From: Pegoplata infirma | Lineage: Eukaryota > Arthropoda > Insecta > Diptera > Anthomyiidae | Assembly: GCA_963921195.1 (NCBI GenBank) | Contig: OY992539.1 | Span: 100,138,964 to 100,202,963 of the forward strand | DNA length: 64,000 nucleotides | Direction: 5' to 3' | Shown: piece after piece, positions 1 through 11,189 of the stretch | How the letters are laid out: each line of letters starts with the position of its first letter | How positions within the stretch are numbered: position 1 is the first letter of the stretch | Program-made: the position numbers and the translations under genes | The notes under the pieces: model-generated | The model's input: the letters and a program-made list of their open reading frames with translations, nothing else | Database searches by the model: none | Told to the model about the DNA's origin: nothing

Positions 1-915
1 TAAAATTCGATATTCTACTATATTTTTTTAAATCAACTACTGAATCTCACATATAATTTGTTATTAAAATTTTGCGCTATTGCGGATTTTATGATAGATA
101 GAGGATTTTGTTACTCAAAAATATTTAAAGTACATGAATGAAAATGATCTGATAGAGCAATGGTTCCCAACCTTTGATTCTCGCCCCACTGGGGGGCAAT
201 TTGAATGCTTCAGAGGGGCAACGAGCAAATTGTTTAAATTTTTTTTTGTTAAAAAACTAAAACAATATTTATTTTAGTTTAATTATTTTGTTGGTTGTTG
301 AAAACTTTTGCTAAAAACTTTGTTTAAAAGATAATTTTAACAAAAAGTTTGCTTAACTACAAGTAAGTTTTGAATTTTAAATCAAATTTGAAAAATTTAC
401 ACATTTTTCTTGAGTGTAGGGGGGACATTTTGGGCTTTTTAACTTAAAAGTGGGGCATGGCACAAAAAAGGTTGGGAACCATTGTGATAGAGGGTTTTGC
501 ATTTTAATAAAAATGAATTACTATGAATTTTATTTACGACATCGGCAAATTTTTAATGAGATTTATTAATGATAAGTGCTTATAAAAATTTCCGAAATCG
601 CGGTTTTGGTCCACAGGTGCTGATTTTTAAGACAAAAATTATTTTTTTACCAAATTCATCTCAAAAGTTGACAAACTGTTGAGTATGTTATGTAAAAAAT
701 ATTAAAAAAATTAAAAACGCTATTTTGGTCCATACACTAAAAAAATAACTATACTGAAATTAAATAAACACTGTTATAAATTTAAGTAAACAATTTTTTT
801 GGAATTTACTTCAATCTATCATAACATAAGGTTGTTTTACTTAAAACAAAGAAATTAAACTTGAAGATAGTACATGCAAATACTTAAAAAAGCAGAAAAG
901 TTTTCCTTAATTTGT
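1..915 (+). repeat. Dispersed repeat X, copy 1, truncated by window start
   Basis: The first 157 bases and 485-915 match 22856-23059, 24660-24698 and 28015-28340 closely and in order, so this is one repeat family present twice. Copy 1 is split by a hAT-like MITE at 158-484; copy 2 is split by a Transib-like element and by a CCCAG MITE. Comparing the copies gives empty sites for all three insertions. No coding potential is visible. The right end runs into the R repeat at about 916. Its class is unknown, because the true left end lies outside the window. Confidence 0.8.
158..484. mobile_element. hAT-like MITE, 327 bp, TIR CAATGGTTCCCAACCTTT
   Basis: The ends are inverted repeats: CAATGGTTCCCAACCTTT on the left and AAAGGTTGGGAACCATTG on the right. 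The 8-bp TSD TGATAGAG lies at 150-157 and 485-492. The paralogous empty site near 22994 reads GATCTGATAGAGGG with one TSD copy. TIRs of the CARTGGTTCYCAACC type with 8-bp TSDs are typical of hAT elements. No transposase is present, so it is non-autonomous. Confidence 0.93.
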
Positions 916-1603
916 TTTTATACCCTCCAACCACAGTATGGGGGTATACTCACTTTGTCTTTTCCGCATCGAAATATCGGTCGGGGACCCCATAAAGTAT
1001 ATCGGCCATTCCATGAAAGAACGACCAAAATTTGACCTCGGGTCATCCGATTTTTATAAAACTTTTTTTTCAAGAACTCTAAGGAGCCATTAAGAGATTT
1101 TAGTTTGCGGTTTAGAAAAATTCTGAAAACATTCGATTTTATTCGCGATTTTTATATTTTGAAAAATCAAAAAATTTAAAAAAATTGTCAACTTTGTAGA
1201 TGCATATCTTGGGCAAATCTTAATGGATCTTTGTTATTGAAAATGAGTTTGAAAGGCAATATTGTCTTATTTTTCAATATTGTTTTACAAAAAATATTTT
1301 AAATTTAATAATGCATTTTGTATGCAATTGCATTTTTTAAATGCATTTTTTAGGTCAAAGCGCCTCTTCGATTTATTTTCTGTTTTATATTTAATAAAAT
1401 ATGTCATTTTTACTAAAGACCTGTATTTATACTTTTTTGGGTCTCGTAGTTTTCATATTTTTAAAATTTTTTTTAAAGAAAACGCTTAGATTTTTTTCAC
1501 ACAAATATTTAAATTATTTATAAATTTTTGCGTTTTTTTCGTTATTTTTTGATTGTATTAGTACGCCATAGAACGAAAAAAAATGAAAGTGCTTTATATG
1601 AAC

Positions 1604-1806
1604 TAGAGATGGGCGCGTGAGTGGTTTTTGACTCACACTCACTATCGCTCACGACAGGAATTTTCGAATCATGCACACTCACTCACGAGCATATTTTTTC
1701 TACTCAAACTCACTCACAATCAAGTGAGTAAATTTAATACAACTCACACTCACGTGCTCTCACACAAGCTTCACTCACACTCACGTTGACTCACACTCAC
1801 GAAACT
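1604..1806. repeat. GAGATGGGC / ACTCAC simple-repeat block
   Basis: AGAGATGGGCGCGTGAG is followed by many ACTCACACTCAC units. The same AGAGATGGGC plus CTCACG text occurs inside the CCCAGC MITEs (about 15585, 24975 and 38965) and as shorter blocks near 10846 and 11100. It looks like a mobile or minisatellite module and is non-coding. Confidence 0.6.
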
Positions 1807-2708
1807 ATTTTTTATACAAAAAAAATTTCAATAACGAAAATTTAAAAGATCTTTCCAAGTTTTCAGCAAAATTTAAAGTTCAGCGAAATTTTATATTTTT
1901 TTTTGCTTTTTCGGGACGAAATCTTAAGTTAAGTCAAATTCTACAATTTTTTTGTTGCTTTTCTAGGTCCGAAAGGAAATATAAATCACGCAACTTCACG
2001 CAAAAAAATCGACTCTACTGTCAGAATTTTTCGTTCTGGTCCATGTGAACAAAAGTGTGTCGGACGGTGTAATAAAACACTGTAATTTTCACTTGCAGAA
2101 TTATTTTTTTTTCGCGAAAAATATATTTTTATGTGAACGTTTTTTTTTTTTTTGATTTGAATTTACGACATCTACCAGCAAAATAACTACGTATTCGCGA
2201 ACAAATTTTTATCTTGGTCAAATTTACAAATTATGTAGGTACACTTTGCGGACTTTCCTTGTAAATTACAGGAAAACCCAACGATAGAATTTAATTCTGA
2301 TGGCGAATACAGGAGGTCAAAATATATAAAAATTAGTGGATCTGGTTTCTGGGTCAGAACCTTTTTACATTTTTAAAATGTATAATAACCCAGTTGGCAA
2401 CGTCCTCGAGCCATCCTCAGTGACGGAACGATGACATGTCAGAGTCACACCTGACATCCACAAGACATCTCTATGTACTGGGTTGAGGACAGTTTCATAC
2501 AAATTTTCAAAATGTCCTCTCACAAAGTCAGCAGTGGTCAGGTCTGACCTTCTGGGGACTTGTCACCTAAGACTTCTTTGGGGAAATGTCTGACGTAGGT
2601 CATGCGAAAATACAAAAAATTTTCGTATTTCCTTCAGTTTTTACTTTTATCCATTTTCCTTTATAAATTATCTTTCTCATATTTAGAAAAAACTTTTCGC
2701 CTTTTTTA

Positions 2709-2775
2709 GTCCCAACTGGATTTGAACCTGGAACCTCTAGTTTATTAGTCCCACACCTAACCACTTGTTCCAAAC
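2709..2775 (-). other. tRNA-like Pol III module inside CCCAGTTGG MITE copy 1
   Basis: Read on the minus strand, GGAACAAGTGGTTAGG resembles a tRNA A box and D-arm. About 30 bases on, GGTTCAAATCC (complement at 2718-2728) fits the B-box consensus GGTTCRANTCC fully, with pairing flanks CCA...TGG. Copy 2 has the same module at 9529-9595. A complete acceptor stem is not evident, so this is a tRNA relic or SINE head, not a called tRNA gene. Confidence 0.6.
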
Positions 2776-3048
2776 TTTATTTTTAAAATTGTTTGTCTAT
2801 TTATTACTTTTATTCTACTTGTTAGATTTTGATTTTATTTTAATTAAGTCGATAATATTGCCATCTTTTTCTTGGAAATTGAAGAGTTGCCCAGATTTAA
2901 AATTCCAATTTAATATACTGCTATTCTGAAGACATTTCCTTTTAGACGTCTTAGAGGAATTGTCCACACTCTTAAAGCAAACATTCAGTGCTGACAATGT
3001 TAGGACATGTCATCAAGGATTGCCTATGATTTGTCAGAACCTGAAGAC

Positions 3049-3996
3049 TAGAGTGTCCCTTATTTTGGAAATGTTGGAAATGTTGAGACGGTACCCCCTC
3101 ATTTTTTTCCTTTTGACTAAAAAATAACTCAGGAAAAATTTTACGCCCCTACGACCACGCCTTCCCTACGCGACGGGGCCTTAAAGAACGGGGCCTTAAA
3201 AATAATTTTTCCATACAAACCAAAAATTTTTTTTTGATTTTTAATTTTTTTGTTATTAATTATAATATTACTTGGTTAGCTTATTCATGACAAAAAATTT
3301 GATTTTGGTGGGATGAGGCTTTCCGTTCTAAAAAATTTTTCGAAAAAAAAAAATTTAGAGCTTTTGGGGTCCTACAATAAAAATTTTTTAAAAATTTTTT
3401 TTTTTTAGTTTTGACAAGCAACGGTTTTAGTTGTAATGTTGCTTTTAATGGTATATATTCATAAAAAAATATTATTCATATCTGTGACATCTTGATCGTG
3501 TATCGAAAAACATCAAAAATGCATTTTTTACCCTTTTTTAGATCACGATAAAGATGTCACAGATAGGAATAATATTTTTTTATGAAAATATATCATTAAA
3601 AGCAACAATTCAACTAAAACGGTTGCTTGTCAAAACTAAAAAAAAATATTTTTTAAAAAATTTTTACTGTAGGACCCCAAAAGCTCTAAATTTTTTTTTT
3701 CAAAAATTTTTTCAGAACTGAAAGCCTCATCCCACCAAAATCAAATTTTTTGTCGTGAATAAGCTAATCAAGTAATATTACAATTAATAACAAAAAAATT
3801 AAAAATCAAAAAAAAAATTTTTTGCTTTGTATGGAAAAATGATTTTTAAGGCCCCGCTCTTTACGGCCCCGTCGCGTAGGGAAGGCGTGGTCGTAGGGGC
3901 GTAAAATTTTTCCTGAGTTATTTTTTAGTCAAAAGGAAAAAAATGAGGGGGTACCGTCTCAACATTTCCAACATTTCCAAAATAAGGGACACTCTA
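3049..3996. mobile_element. hAT-like foldback element, 948 bp, 8-bp TSD
   Basis: The ends are TAGAGTGTCCCTTATTTTGG and its complement. The two halves are near-complete inverted repeats meeting at about 3520, where a small gap separates the two CGTGATCTA-like segments. The 8-bp TSD CTGAAGAC lies at 3041-3048 and 3997-4004. The empty site is preserved in the paralogous MITE (complement near 9253-9260). The TIR start fits the hAT end pattern YARNG. Without its own transposase it must be non-autonomous. Confidence 0.93.
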
Positions 3997-6900
3997 CTGA
4001 AGACATTTCCTCAAGGAATCACAGTGGAAATTTCCTCAGTGATGCATTTTCCAACTGGGAACAGTATAACACTGTAATTTTTATTTGCGGAAATTTGATT
4101 TTTAGCGAAATTTTTTTATTGTATTTTTTTAATTTTGATATTTATGTTTGAAAATGTCTAAAATACGGGAGATGACAGAAAAAAAACTTTCGAAAAAAAA
4201 TATTTTTTCTCGCAAAAAAAAAAAAATACAGCATCTTTTAATGTTAAATATTTTTAAATTTGAATTTAAAAATTATCCCAAAAGTATAAAAATATCGTTT
4301 TTATGTCACTTTAGCATATAAATTGCAAAAGTAGCGGATATCACGAAACGGCTAACAAATTATTAAATTTAGCATACTCGAATTTGGTTTACCTTGCTGG
4401 TGAGTTAAAATTTTTCAACATGAACCCCTGATTTCCTTCAATGTCTCCGAATTTGATGAAACTTTGTGTATATGTTGGAACTTATGAGACTTATACTCAG
4501 ACAAAATTTGAGACCATTAACTTCCGTGGTTCCAGAATTATGACGTGTCAAAAGTCAAGAAAATCTTTTAAAGGATTAAATATAAACATTTATATCTTCA
4601 AAAGTATTTCAGCTATATTACTTCCTGATAGCTTGTTTTGAAGGTAAAACCATGACCTTTCAAATAACATTTTGCAAAAAATTTTATTTTGGAAATGTTT
4701 TTTATTTCTGCAAAATTCGCGATTCGCGAAAATATATCTGAAAAAGCGACATTTTTAAAAATATGAAAAAAATATATGTTAACGGCTGTTATCTTAACTA
4801 CAAGCTGTAAAAATTTTGGGTTGGTGAACGTATTAAGACCAGAGTTATGAATAAAAATGTGTTGCCAAGTAGGAAATTTTTATCAAATCTGATGAATATT
4901 TAATTTTTATTTTTGAATATTTTTGAAAATACATATAATAAAACGGTGAAAAAAGTAAAGTTTATGGTACAGACGGGTACTACACATAGATACAATATAA
5001 CATGAATATTAATCAATTACACTACTCTACAAAAATCAACATTTTTTTGCACAGACTCCTAGAATACATTTGCTAAAGTATTTTGACCTCCTTAACACGA
5101 ATCTGTCATCATAAAAAATTTATAAAATCCCCTTTTCGAGATAAGACCTTTTTTGCGGTCCATGCCGATAAAAACCAACGAATGACTTTATATTGCATTT
5201 TTTTATATAAACAAATTCAAAATGCATATTATTTCAAATTCATTGAGTTTATCCGAAAATCTTTGCAAAAAAATTTTCGCAAAATTTGCATATATTATTT
5301 GCATATACTTTTTTCCCTAATATTTTTATTTTGTAATTTTCATTGTTTAAAATACATTTTCTTAAGTCTTTTGCCCTCTTTAATGTGAATCCATTAAACG
5401 CGAATCCATTGTCATTTTTAAATAATCGGGTTTTCGAAATTTGCCCATTTAGTTTTTGCAGCTGAAGCATACAAAAATATTAAACGAACAAATAATATGA
5501 GGTATGTCAGTGTGAAATATTTATTATTACCTTTCTTTTTTGGGTTTGAGGGTTTAGTCTGTTAAAAAGGTCTATATGTTCAGAAGACAGTTTGATAAAA
5601 TGTTTATGATGACAAATTCGTGCAGGGCAAATACTTTCAAAAATGTGTTCTAGAAGTCTCTGCAAAAAAAAATTGACTTTTGTTAAGTAGTGTAATTGAT
5701 AAAAAGTTATGTTACATTGTATTCATGTGTAGTACTCGTACATTACCATCAACTTTACTTTTTTCACCGTTTTATTTTATGTATTTGCAAAAATATTCAA
5801 AAATAATAGTTAAATATTCATGAGAATTGGAAAAAATTACCTACTTGGCAACACATTTTCATTAATATGTCTGGACTTAATACGTTCACCAACGCGAAAT
5901 TTGTAGACCTTGTAGCTAAGACTCAAACCATTAACATATATTTTTTTCAGATTTTTAAAAATGTCCCTTTTTTTGATATATTTTCGCGAATGGCGAATTG
6001 TGCAGAAATACAAAAGAGATCACAAAATAAAAAATTTTGCGAAATGATATATTAAAAGTGATAGTTTTGCCTTTAAAAAAAGCTATCTGGGAGTGATATA
6101 GCTCAAATACTTTTCAAGATATAAATATTTATAATTTACCCTTTAAAAGATTTTCTTGACTTTTGAAACGTCATATTTCCAAAACTACGGAAGTTAAAAG
6201 TCTTAAACTTTGTTTGAGTATTAGTCGAGTAAGTCCCTACATATACACCGAATTTCACGAAATTTGGGTCGATTGACGTCAAAAATTAATTTTTTTTTGC
6301 TATGTTGATATGGATTTACTCTGGTATAATTTTCGACTTATGTACACAATCCAATTTAAAAAAAATTAAAAAAATCGAAAAATTGTGAAAAAATTTCAAG
6401 TTTTGTATGGAAAAAAATTAAATGATTTTTAAAAAAAATAATTTAAATATTTTAACTGCGAGACCCAAAATACTATGAATGCAGGTCTTTAGTAAAAATT
6501 TTATATTTTAATTAACATGAAAGATAAAAAAAATCGAAGAGGCCTTTTGACTTAAAAAATGCATTTTAAAAATGCAATTGCATAAAAAATGCATTCTGTA
6601 GTTCAATATTTTTTTTTCTACTATAATATTGTAAAAGTAGACGATATTGGCAATTAAACTCGTTTTAAACGATAAAAATCCATAAAGAATTGGCTGAGAT
6701 ATTAATTTACAAAGTTAACCACTTTTTCCAATTTTTTGATATTTCAAAAAATTAAAAACGCGAATAAAATCGAGTGTTTTTTTTAATTTCTATAAACTGA
6801 AAACTGAATTCTCTTAATGACTCCTTAGAGTTCCTACAAAAAAAGTTTTGTGATATTCAGACGACCCAAGGTCAAAAAATGCCCATTTTTGGCCGGTCTT

Positions 6901-7143
6901 TCCTGGAATGGCCGATATATATTATTGATCCATGATCGATTCTAAGACATTCTGTAAATGTCCGTCCATCTGTAGGTGGCACGATACAGTCCAAAATAAA
7001 ATGATGGGAAGGTGCTCTCAACGTCCCCCATCACCCCCCCCCCCCCTCAAAAACAAACACCCCTGACAATTTTTTTTTTATTTTTTTTACATTTTGGAGG
7101 GTATAAAAGATTCGGCACAGCCGAATTTAACACTCTCACTTGT

Positions 7144-8065
7144 TTTAAATTAAGTTTAACATGCTTTAAAAATGGTATTTTTTTTTTCAGTGTAGATGCT
7201 GATCAACATCGCGATTTTTAAGATTATGTTTTTTTATGATCTACACATCCAAATTTTGAGCCATATTTTTCAAAGAAGTCAAACAAGAATTTTTAGCAAA
7301 AATTAGCATCAGTGATCCAAAACTGTGGTTCTTGAATTTTGTTGACAAATTCATGTTCAGCATGAAAAAATTAGTATGAAAACATGTAGTGTAAGATGAA
7401 ATTTTTCCAAAAAAATATTTAATTAATCCCAGCAAAAAAAAATCGAGATTTTGGCGACACATCATCTTTTTATAGCATACCGAAGCGCATCCAAAGAGCG
7501 CTCTTGAGGATGCAGTAAAAGTAAGGGGAAACATTTTTAATTTTTTGTTAATCTTTTATATAAAACTTATAATGTAAAATTAATTTTTGATAAAATAATT
7601 TCACACTTGCTTTCCTTTTTAATATTTTTAACACTTTTTGAATGAAAAAGCATGAGTTTTGGACAAAGACACATGATTTGACTGCATCATTATTGCGCAT
7701 TAATCGGCGCTGCTAAGAGTGCTTCAATCATTACATCTTCAACACATTTTGAATGATGATAAATAAAATAGGCCAACCAAAAAACAGCAAATGCTTATTT
7801 GTTATTTCAAAGAATAAATATGTACATTTCTATTTATATTTCAGAAATTTCTATTTATATAAAGAAATTTCCATTTATATTACAGAAATTTCTATTTATG
7901 TTTTAAAAATGTCCAATTGTATTCAAGAAATTAAAATTTTTATTTCCAAAATTTTCTAAATGCTTTTCAGAAAATTCCATTTGCATTTAAAGAATTTCCA
8001 TATAGATTTCAAAATTTTATAATTGCTATTAAACAATTTTTATTTTAATTTAAAAAAAAATCCAT
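7144..8065. other. Non-coding stretch, includes degenerate tandem repeats
   Basis: No gene is seen. 7144-7195 (AAATTAAGTTTAACATGC... to TTTTCAGTGTA) recurs next to the R copy ending at 33826. 7241-7534 is open on the minus strand for 97 codons but has no recognisable motif and no paralogue support. Confidence 0.5.
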
Positions 8066-8075
8066 ATATCACAAA
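7829..8075. repeat. Degenerate tandem repeat, about 24-bp unit
   Basis: Successive units resemble TTTCTATTTATATTTCAGAA, with the clearest copies at 7829-7905 and increasingly diverged copies to about 8075. The block is non-coding. Confidence 0.65.
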
Positions 8076-9199
8076 ATCTTTTTTAAATTTCAACTCAGTG
8101 AAACTGAAATAAATGTTTAAAAAAACCGGCAGTTTTTGGAATTAAGAAAAACTGTAAATACAGTTGTGTAAACAAGACCTTGAACCATCACTGAGCAATG
8201 TTTAAGGATTACCCCTCTTTATCCGTAAAAGTTACAGAGGGTTAAAGTTGAAAAATCGTTAAAAATGGCTTGAAATAATCCATAGTTTTTACCTTCTTTC
8301 GCTTTTTTTTAAGCTCTCCATATTTTTAAATTTTTCCCGGCATAACACAAAGTCCGTACATATAAGAGATTATTTTAATGCTGGTTTGATAGATGCTTCA
8401 TCGCTTGGTAAGTAGTTATAAGACGGATAAGTTTTGAAACCAAAAATTAAGATTTTTTAAATTTTCGAGGTTTTTTGATCCGGGATTTCGGCACTCTCTT
8501 TAAAATGAAAAAAGTTGAACTAGAGTTGGTATCATTTGTATTTCTTAACATTTTGGAATTAATCCCGTTAATGTGCCACGAATAGTTAAGGAGTTTCAGC
8601 AGATCAAAGTTCGAAAGAAAAAACGTAATATTTTTAAAATACCAGTTTTTCTCGAGGCACATTCGCGGTTTCATTCGAAATTTAGTGGACTCTTGCGTTA
8701 ACCGAGTTTTTTTGTGAGTTTACATAAAAAAATCACTGGCGGGGTTATAAAAAATAAATTGCAAAAATTTTATGGCATTTTTGAAATTTGTGCGAAATTT
8801 GCAAATCTGTTTCCTATTTTTTTAGTAGCAATTAATGCATCATGTTCATTTAAATACACCAAAAGACGTGCCATAACGAGTAGAACTGATTTGCTTTTTG
8901 ACTTTTTACTTTAAGCCATTCTGAGCGGAAAGCGCGATGATTTTATCTAAACCTGTTTTGATCTGGCACATCCAAGGCTCTACACGAAATCGGCTGAAAT
9001 TTTTTTTAAATGAAAGCCCACTTGATGTGTCATCATAAAATCAGAGGCGGGTTAAAAAATGTTGATGATTATAGATTTTTCGGACCATATAAAATTTTCA
9101 TGTTATAAAAAAGCATCACCGGTTTTTTTAAACTTCTGGTACAATGATACGATTTTCCGTGATTTTTTTCAGTAATACCAACGCCAATTGCCTAAATAT

Positions 9200-9914
9200 C
9201 CCAGTTGGAAAATGTGTCACTGAGGAAATTTCCACAGTGATTCCTTGAGGAAATGTCTTCAGGTTCTGACAAATCATAGGCAATCCTTGATGACATGTCC
9301 TAACATTGTCAGCACTGAATGTTTGCTTTAAGAGTGTGGACAATTCCTCTAAGACGTCTAAAAGGAAATGTCTTCAGAATAGCAGTATATTAAATTAGAA
9401 TTTTAAATCTGGGCTACTCTTCAATTTCCAGGAAAAAGATGGCAATATTATCGACTTAATTAAAATAAAATCAAAATCTAACAAGTAGAATAAAAGTAAT
9501 AAATAGACAAACAATTTTAAAAATAAAGTTTGGAACAAGTGGTTAGGTGTGGGACTAATAAACTGGAGGTTCCAGGTTCAAATCCAGTTGGGACTAAAAA
9601 AGGCGAAAAGTTTTTTCTAAATATGAGAAAGATAATTTATAAAGGAAAATGGATAAAAGTAAAAACTAAAGGAAATACGAAAATTTTTTGTATTTTCGCA
9701 TGACCTATATCATACATTTCCCCAAAGAAGTCTTAGGTGACATGTCCACAGAAGGTCAGCCCTGACCACTGCTGACTTTGAGTGAGGACATTTTGAAAAT
9801 TTGTATGAAACTGTCCTCAACCCAGTACATAGAGATGTCTTGTGGATGTCAGGTGTGACTCTGACATGTCATCGCTCCGTCACTGAGGATGGCTCGAGGA
9901 CGTTGCCAACTGGG
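9200..9914. mobile_element. CCCAGTTGG MITE copy 2, 715 bp, intact
   Basis: Ends are CCCAGTTGG and CCAACTGGG, in inverted orientation relative to copy 1. The empty site at about 42867 (complement CCTAAATATGTTATAAA) against the filled flanks CCTAAATAT and ATGTTGTAAA gives a 2-bp TSD, AT. The tRNA-like module lies at 9529-9595. No open frame of note is present. Confidence 0.9.
9529..9595 (+). other. tRNA-like Pol III module inside CCCAGTTGG MITE copy 2
   Basis: GGAACAAGTGGTTAGG (A-box-like) is followed by GGTTCAAATCC at 9575-9585, a full match to the B-box consensus, in AGGTTCCAGGTTCAAATCCAG. It is nearly identical to the module in copy 1, so the module is an integral part of the family. Confidence 0.6.
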
Positions 9915-10158
9915 ATGTTGTAAAAAATTGTGAAACTTTTCTTTTACCGCGAATTAATCTCGATTTTAGGTACTTAGATATTTTTTTTTTAAATCGTTTG
10001 GTCATTAAAGGGTTAAACTTATATCATATATTTTAGAAGAAATGATATATCCTGGCTTGTTTTAATAACGCATGCAACAATTGTGTAGAAAAAAAATCTT
10101 TAAAATATTTTTAAGATTTTTAAAACCGCTAAATCTTAAAACCGCCCTAACTTTTGAC

Positions 10159-11189
10159 TCTTGATTACCATCCCCAGGGCAGCCGACGCACAGAGGGGTG
10201 AAATGCATCCAAAGTGGCGATTAATTCAATAGATGAACATTAACTTTCACAACCGTGTTTGGTACCAGGTTAAAGTAGATAAAATTCAACATCAATAATG
10301 GCAAAAAACAAAGTTCTAAGTTGTATACTTTATTTGCAGTGTGTGTTTAAAGTTCAATTATTTTTATTATTTTTGCGCGCATTGATTTAAAGTGAAAATT
10401 TTGATATTTCAAGTAATTATATTTTGTATAAAGACTTCTAAAATTGAAAGCTTCATAATGGATCAGTCTACTTTAGGTATTTGAGCATGTAAAAAAAATT
10501 TTTTGGTTTAGATAAATGTTTTGGAAATATTAAAAAAAAAAATAATAAAAATGCTCTAAAAATAGGGTATTTTTGATATAAATATTGAGTTTCAACAACT
10601 TTGTCTGTGAAAGAGTGAAAATCCGCCTATATGGTCTTTAAATATATGATTTCATCTAATAAATCCCTGAATGTCCGTTTGCGGTTTTTTGCGGTTTTTG
10701 ACTTATCATTTTTTTTGGGAAAGAACTCCAGTTGCTAAAAATCTATTTGAAAAAAAAGACTAAAAATCAAGTTGTTTTCATAATATTTTGTCCTTATATT
10801 CCGTATGGTAGTTGTAACTGCAGCTCATGAGTGTACTGTTTATAAGAGATGGGTGCGTGAGTTATTTTAAATCACGCACACGCACGCCCGCCCCCTTTTT
10901 GGGGCGTGGTTATAAAAAAATATGTAATAATAATGCAATTGTATTACTTAAGTGCAAAAACCAATCAAAATTAATTTGCAATGATTAATCGCAAGGGTGA
11001 AAGTGCCCCCTACGTCCCCCTCCGAGCCCCTATCAAAAATGCCCCCCAATTTTTTTTGTAGTTTTGTAACGTTTTGGTATTTTGTTGTTTTTTGTTTTGT
11101 GAGAGATGAGTGCGTGAGTGATTTTGATGAAGATACACCATACATAACCTCATCAACTAGACCTTAAATTATTCTGTTCTGATCCTTTA
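10159..11189. other. AT-rich non-coding stretch with R-like fragments
   Basis: No gene is recognised. Short dispersed-repeat pieces are visible: AGAGATGGGTGCGTGAG near 10846, CGCCCCCTTTTTGGGGCG near 10890 (also at about 33583), and GAGAGATGAGTGCGTGAG near 11100. Confidence 0.5.

Larger units (their letters stand above)
2389..4059. mobile_element. CCCAGTTGG MITE copy 1, interrupted by a hAT foldback
   Basis: The ends are CCCAGTTGG and CCAACTGGG. After removing the inserted foldback (3049-3996) and one 8-bp TSD, 715 bp remain, exactly the length of the uninterrupted copy at 9200-9914. The flanks read ...AA|CCCAG and CTGGG|AA, suggesting a 2-bp TSD. A tRNA-like module lies inside on the minus strand (2709-2775). 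There is no transposase. Confidence 0.88.
916..7143 (+). repeat. Dispersed R repeat, giant palindromic copy with nested insertions
   Basis: The left boundary is TTTTATACCCTCCAACCACAG. The right boundary is TTTTGGAGGGTATAAAAG followed by ATTCGGCACAGCCGAAT and TTAACACTCTCACTTG. The interior is an imperfect inverted repeat: about 1000-1500 pairs with about 6400-6960, 4380-4660 with 6040-6270, and 4780-5060 with 5650-5890, around a centre near 5350. The left arm alone is enlarged by an ACTCAC-rich block and a CCCAGTTGG MITE. Several short open frames in the arms mirror one another and are not credible genes. R is shared with the copies at 12500, 33134 and 50736. Its transposon class is not recognised. 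Confidence 0.75.
8066..10158. repeat. Repeat unit, inverted paralogue of 42628-44000
   Basis: The sequence aligns in reverse complement to 42628-44000 over its whole length. Examples are GATGGTTCAAGGTCTTG at both loci and the AAAACCGCTAAATCTTAAAACCGCC edge. The copy here is longer by the 715-bp CCCAGTTGG MITE plus 2 bp. Frames within it (for example 8447-8674 minus) are shared but short and broken. The unit belongs to an unidentified dispersed element. Confidence 0.82.

Noticed and set aside
5083..5470. Opposed open frames of 101 and 73 codons as possible genes
   Set aside because: They lie on the axis of the R palindrome and mirror each other; the residues are dominated by F/K/I/Y from A/T-rich DNA, with no domain or splice support.
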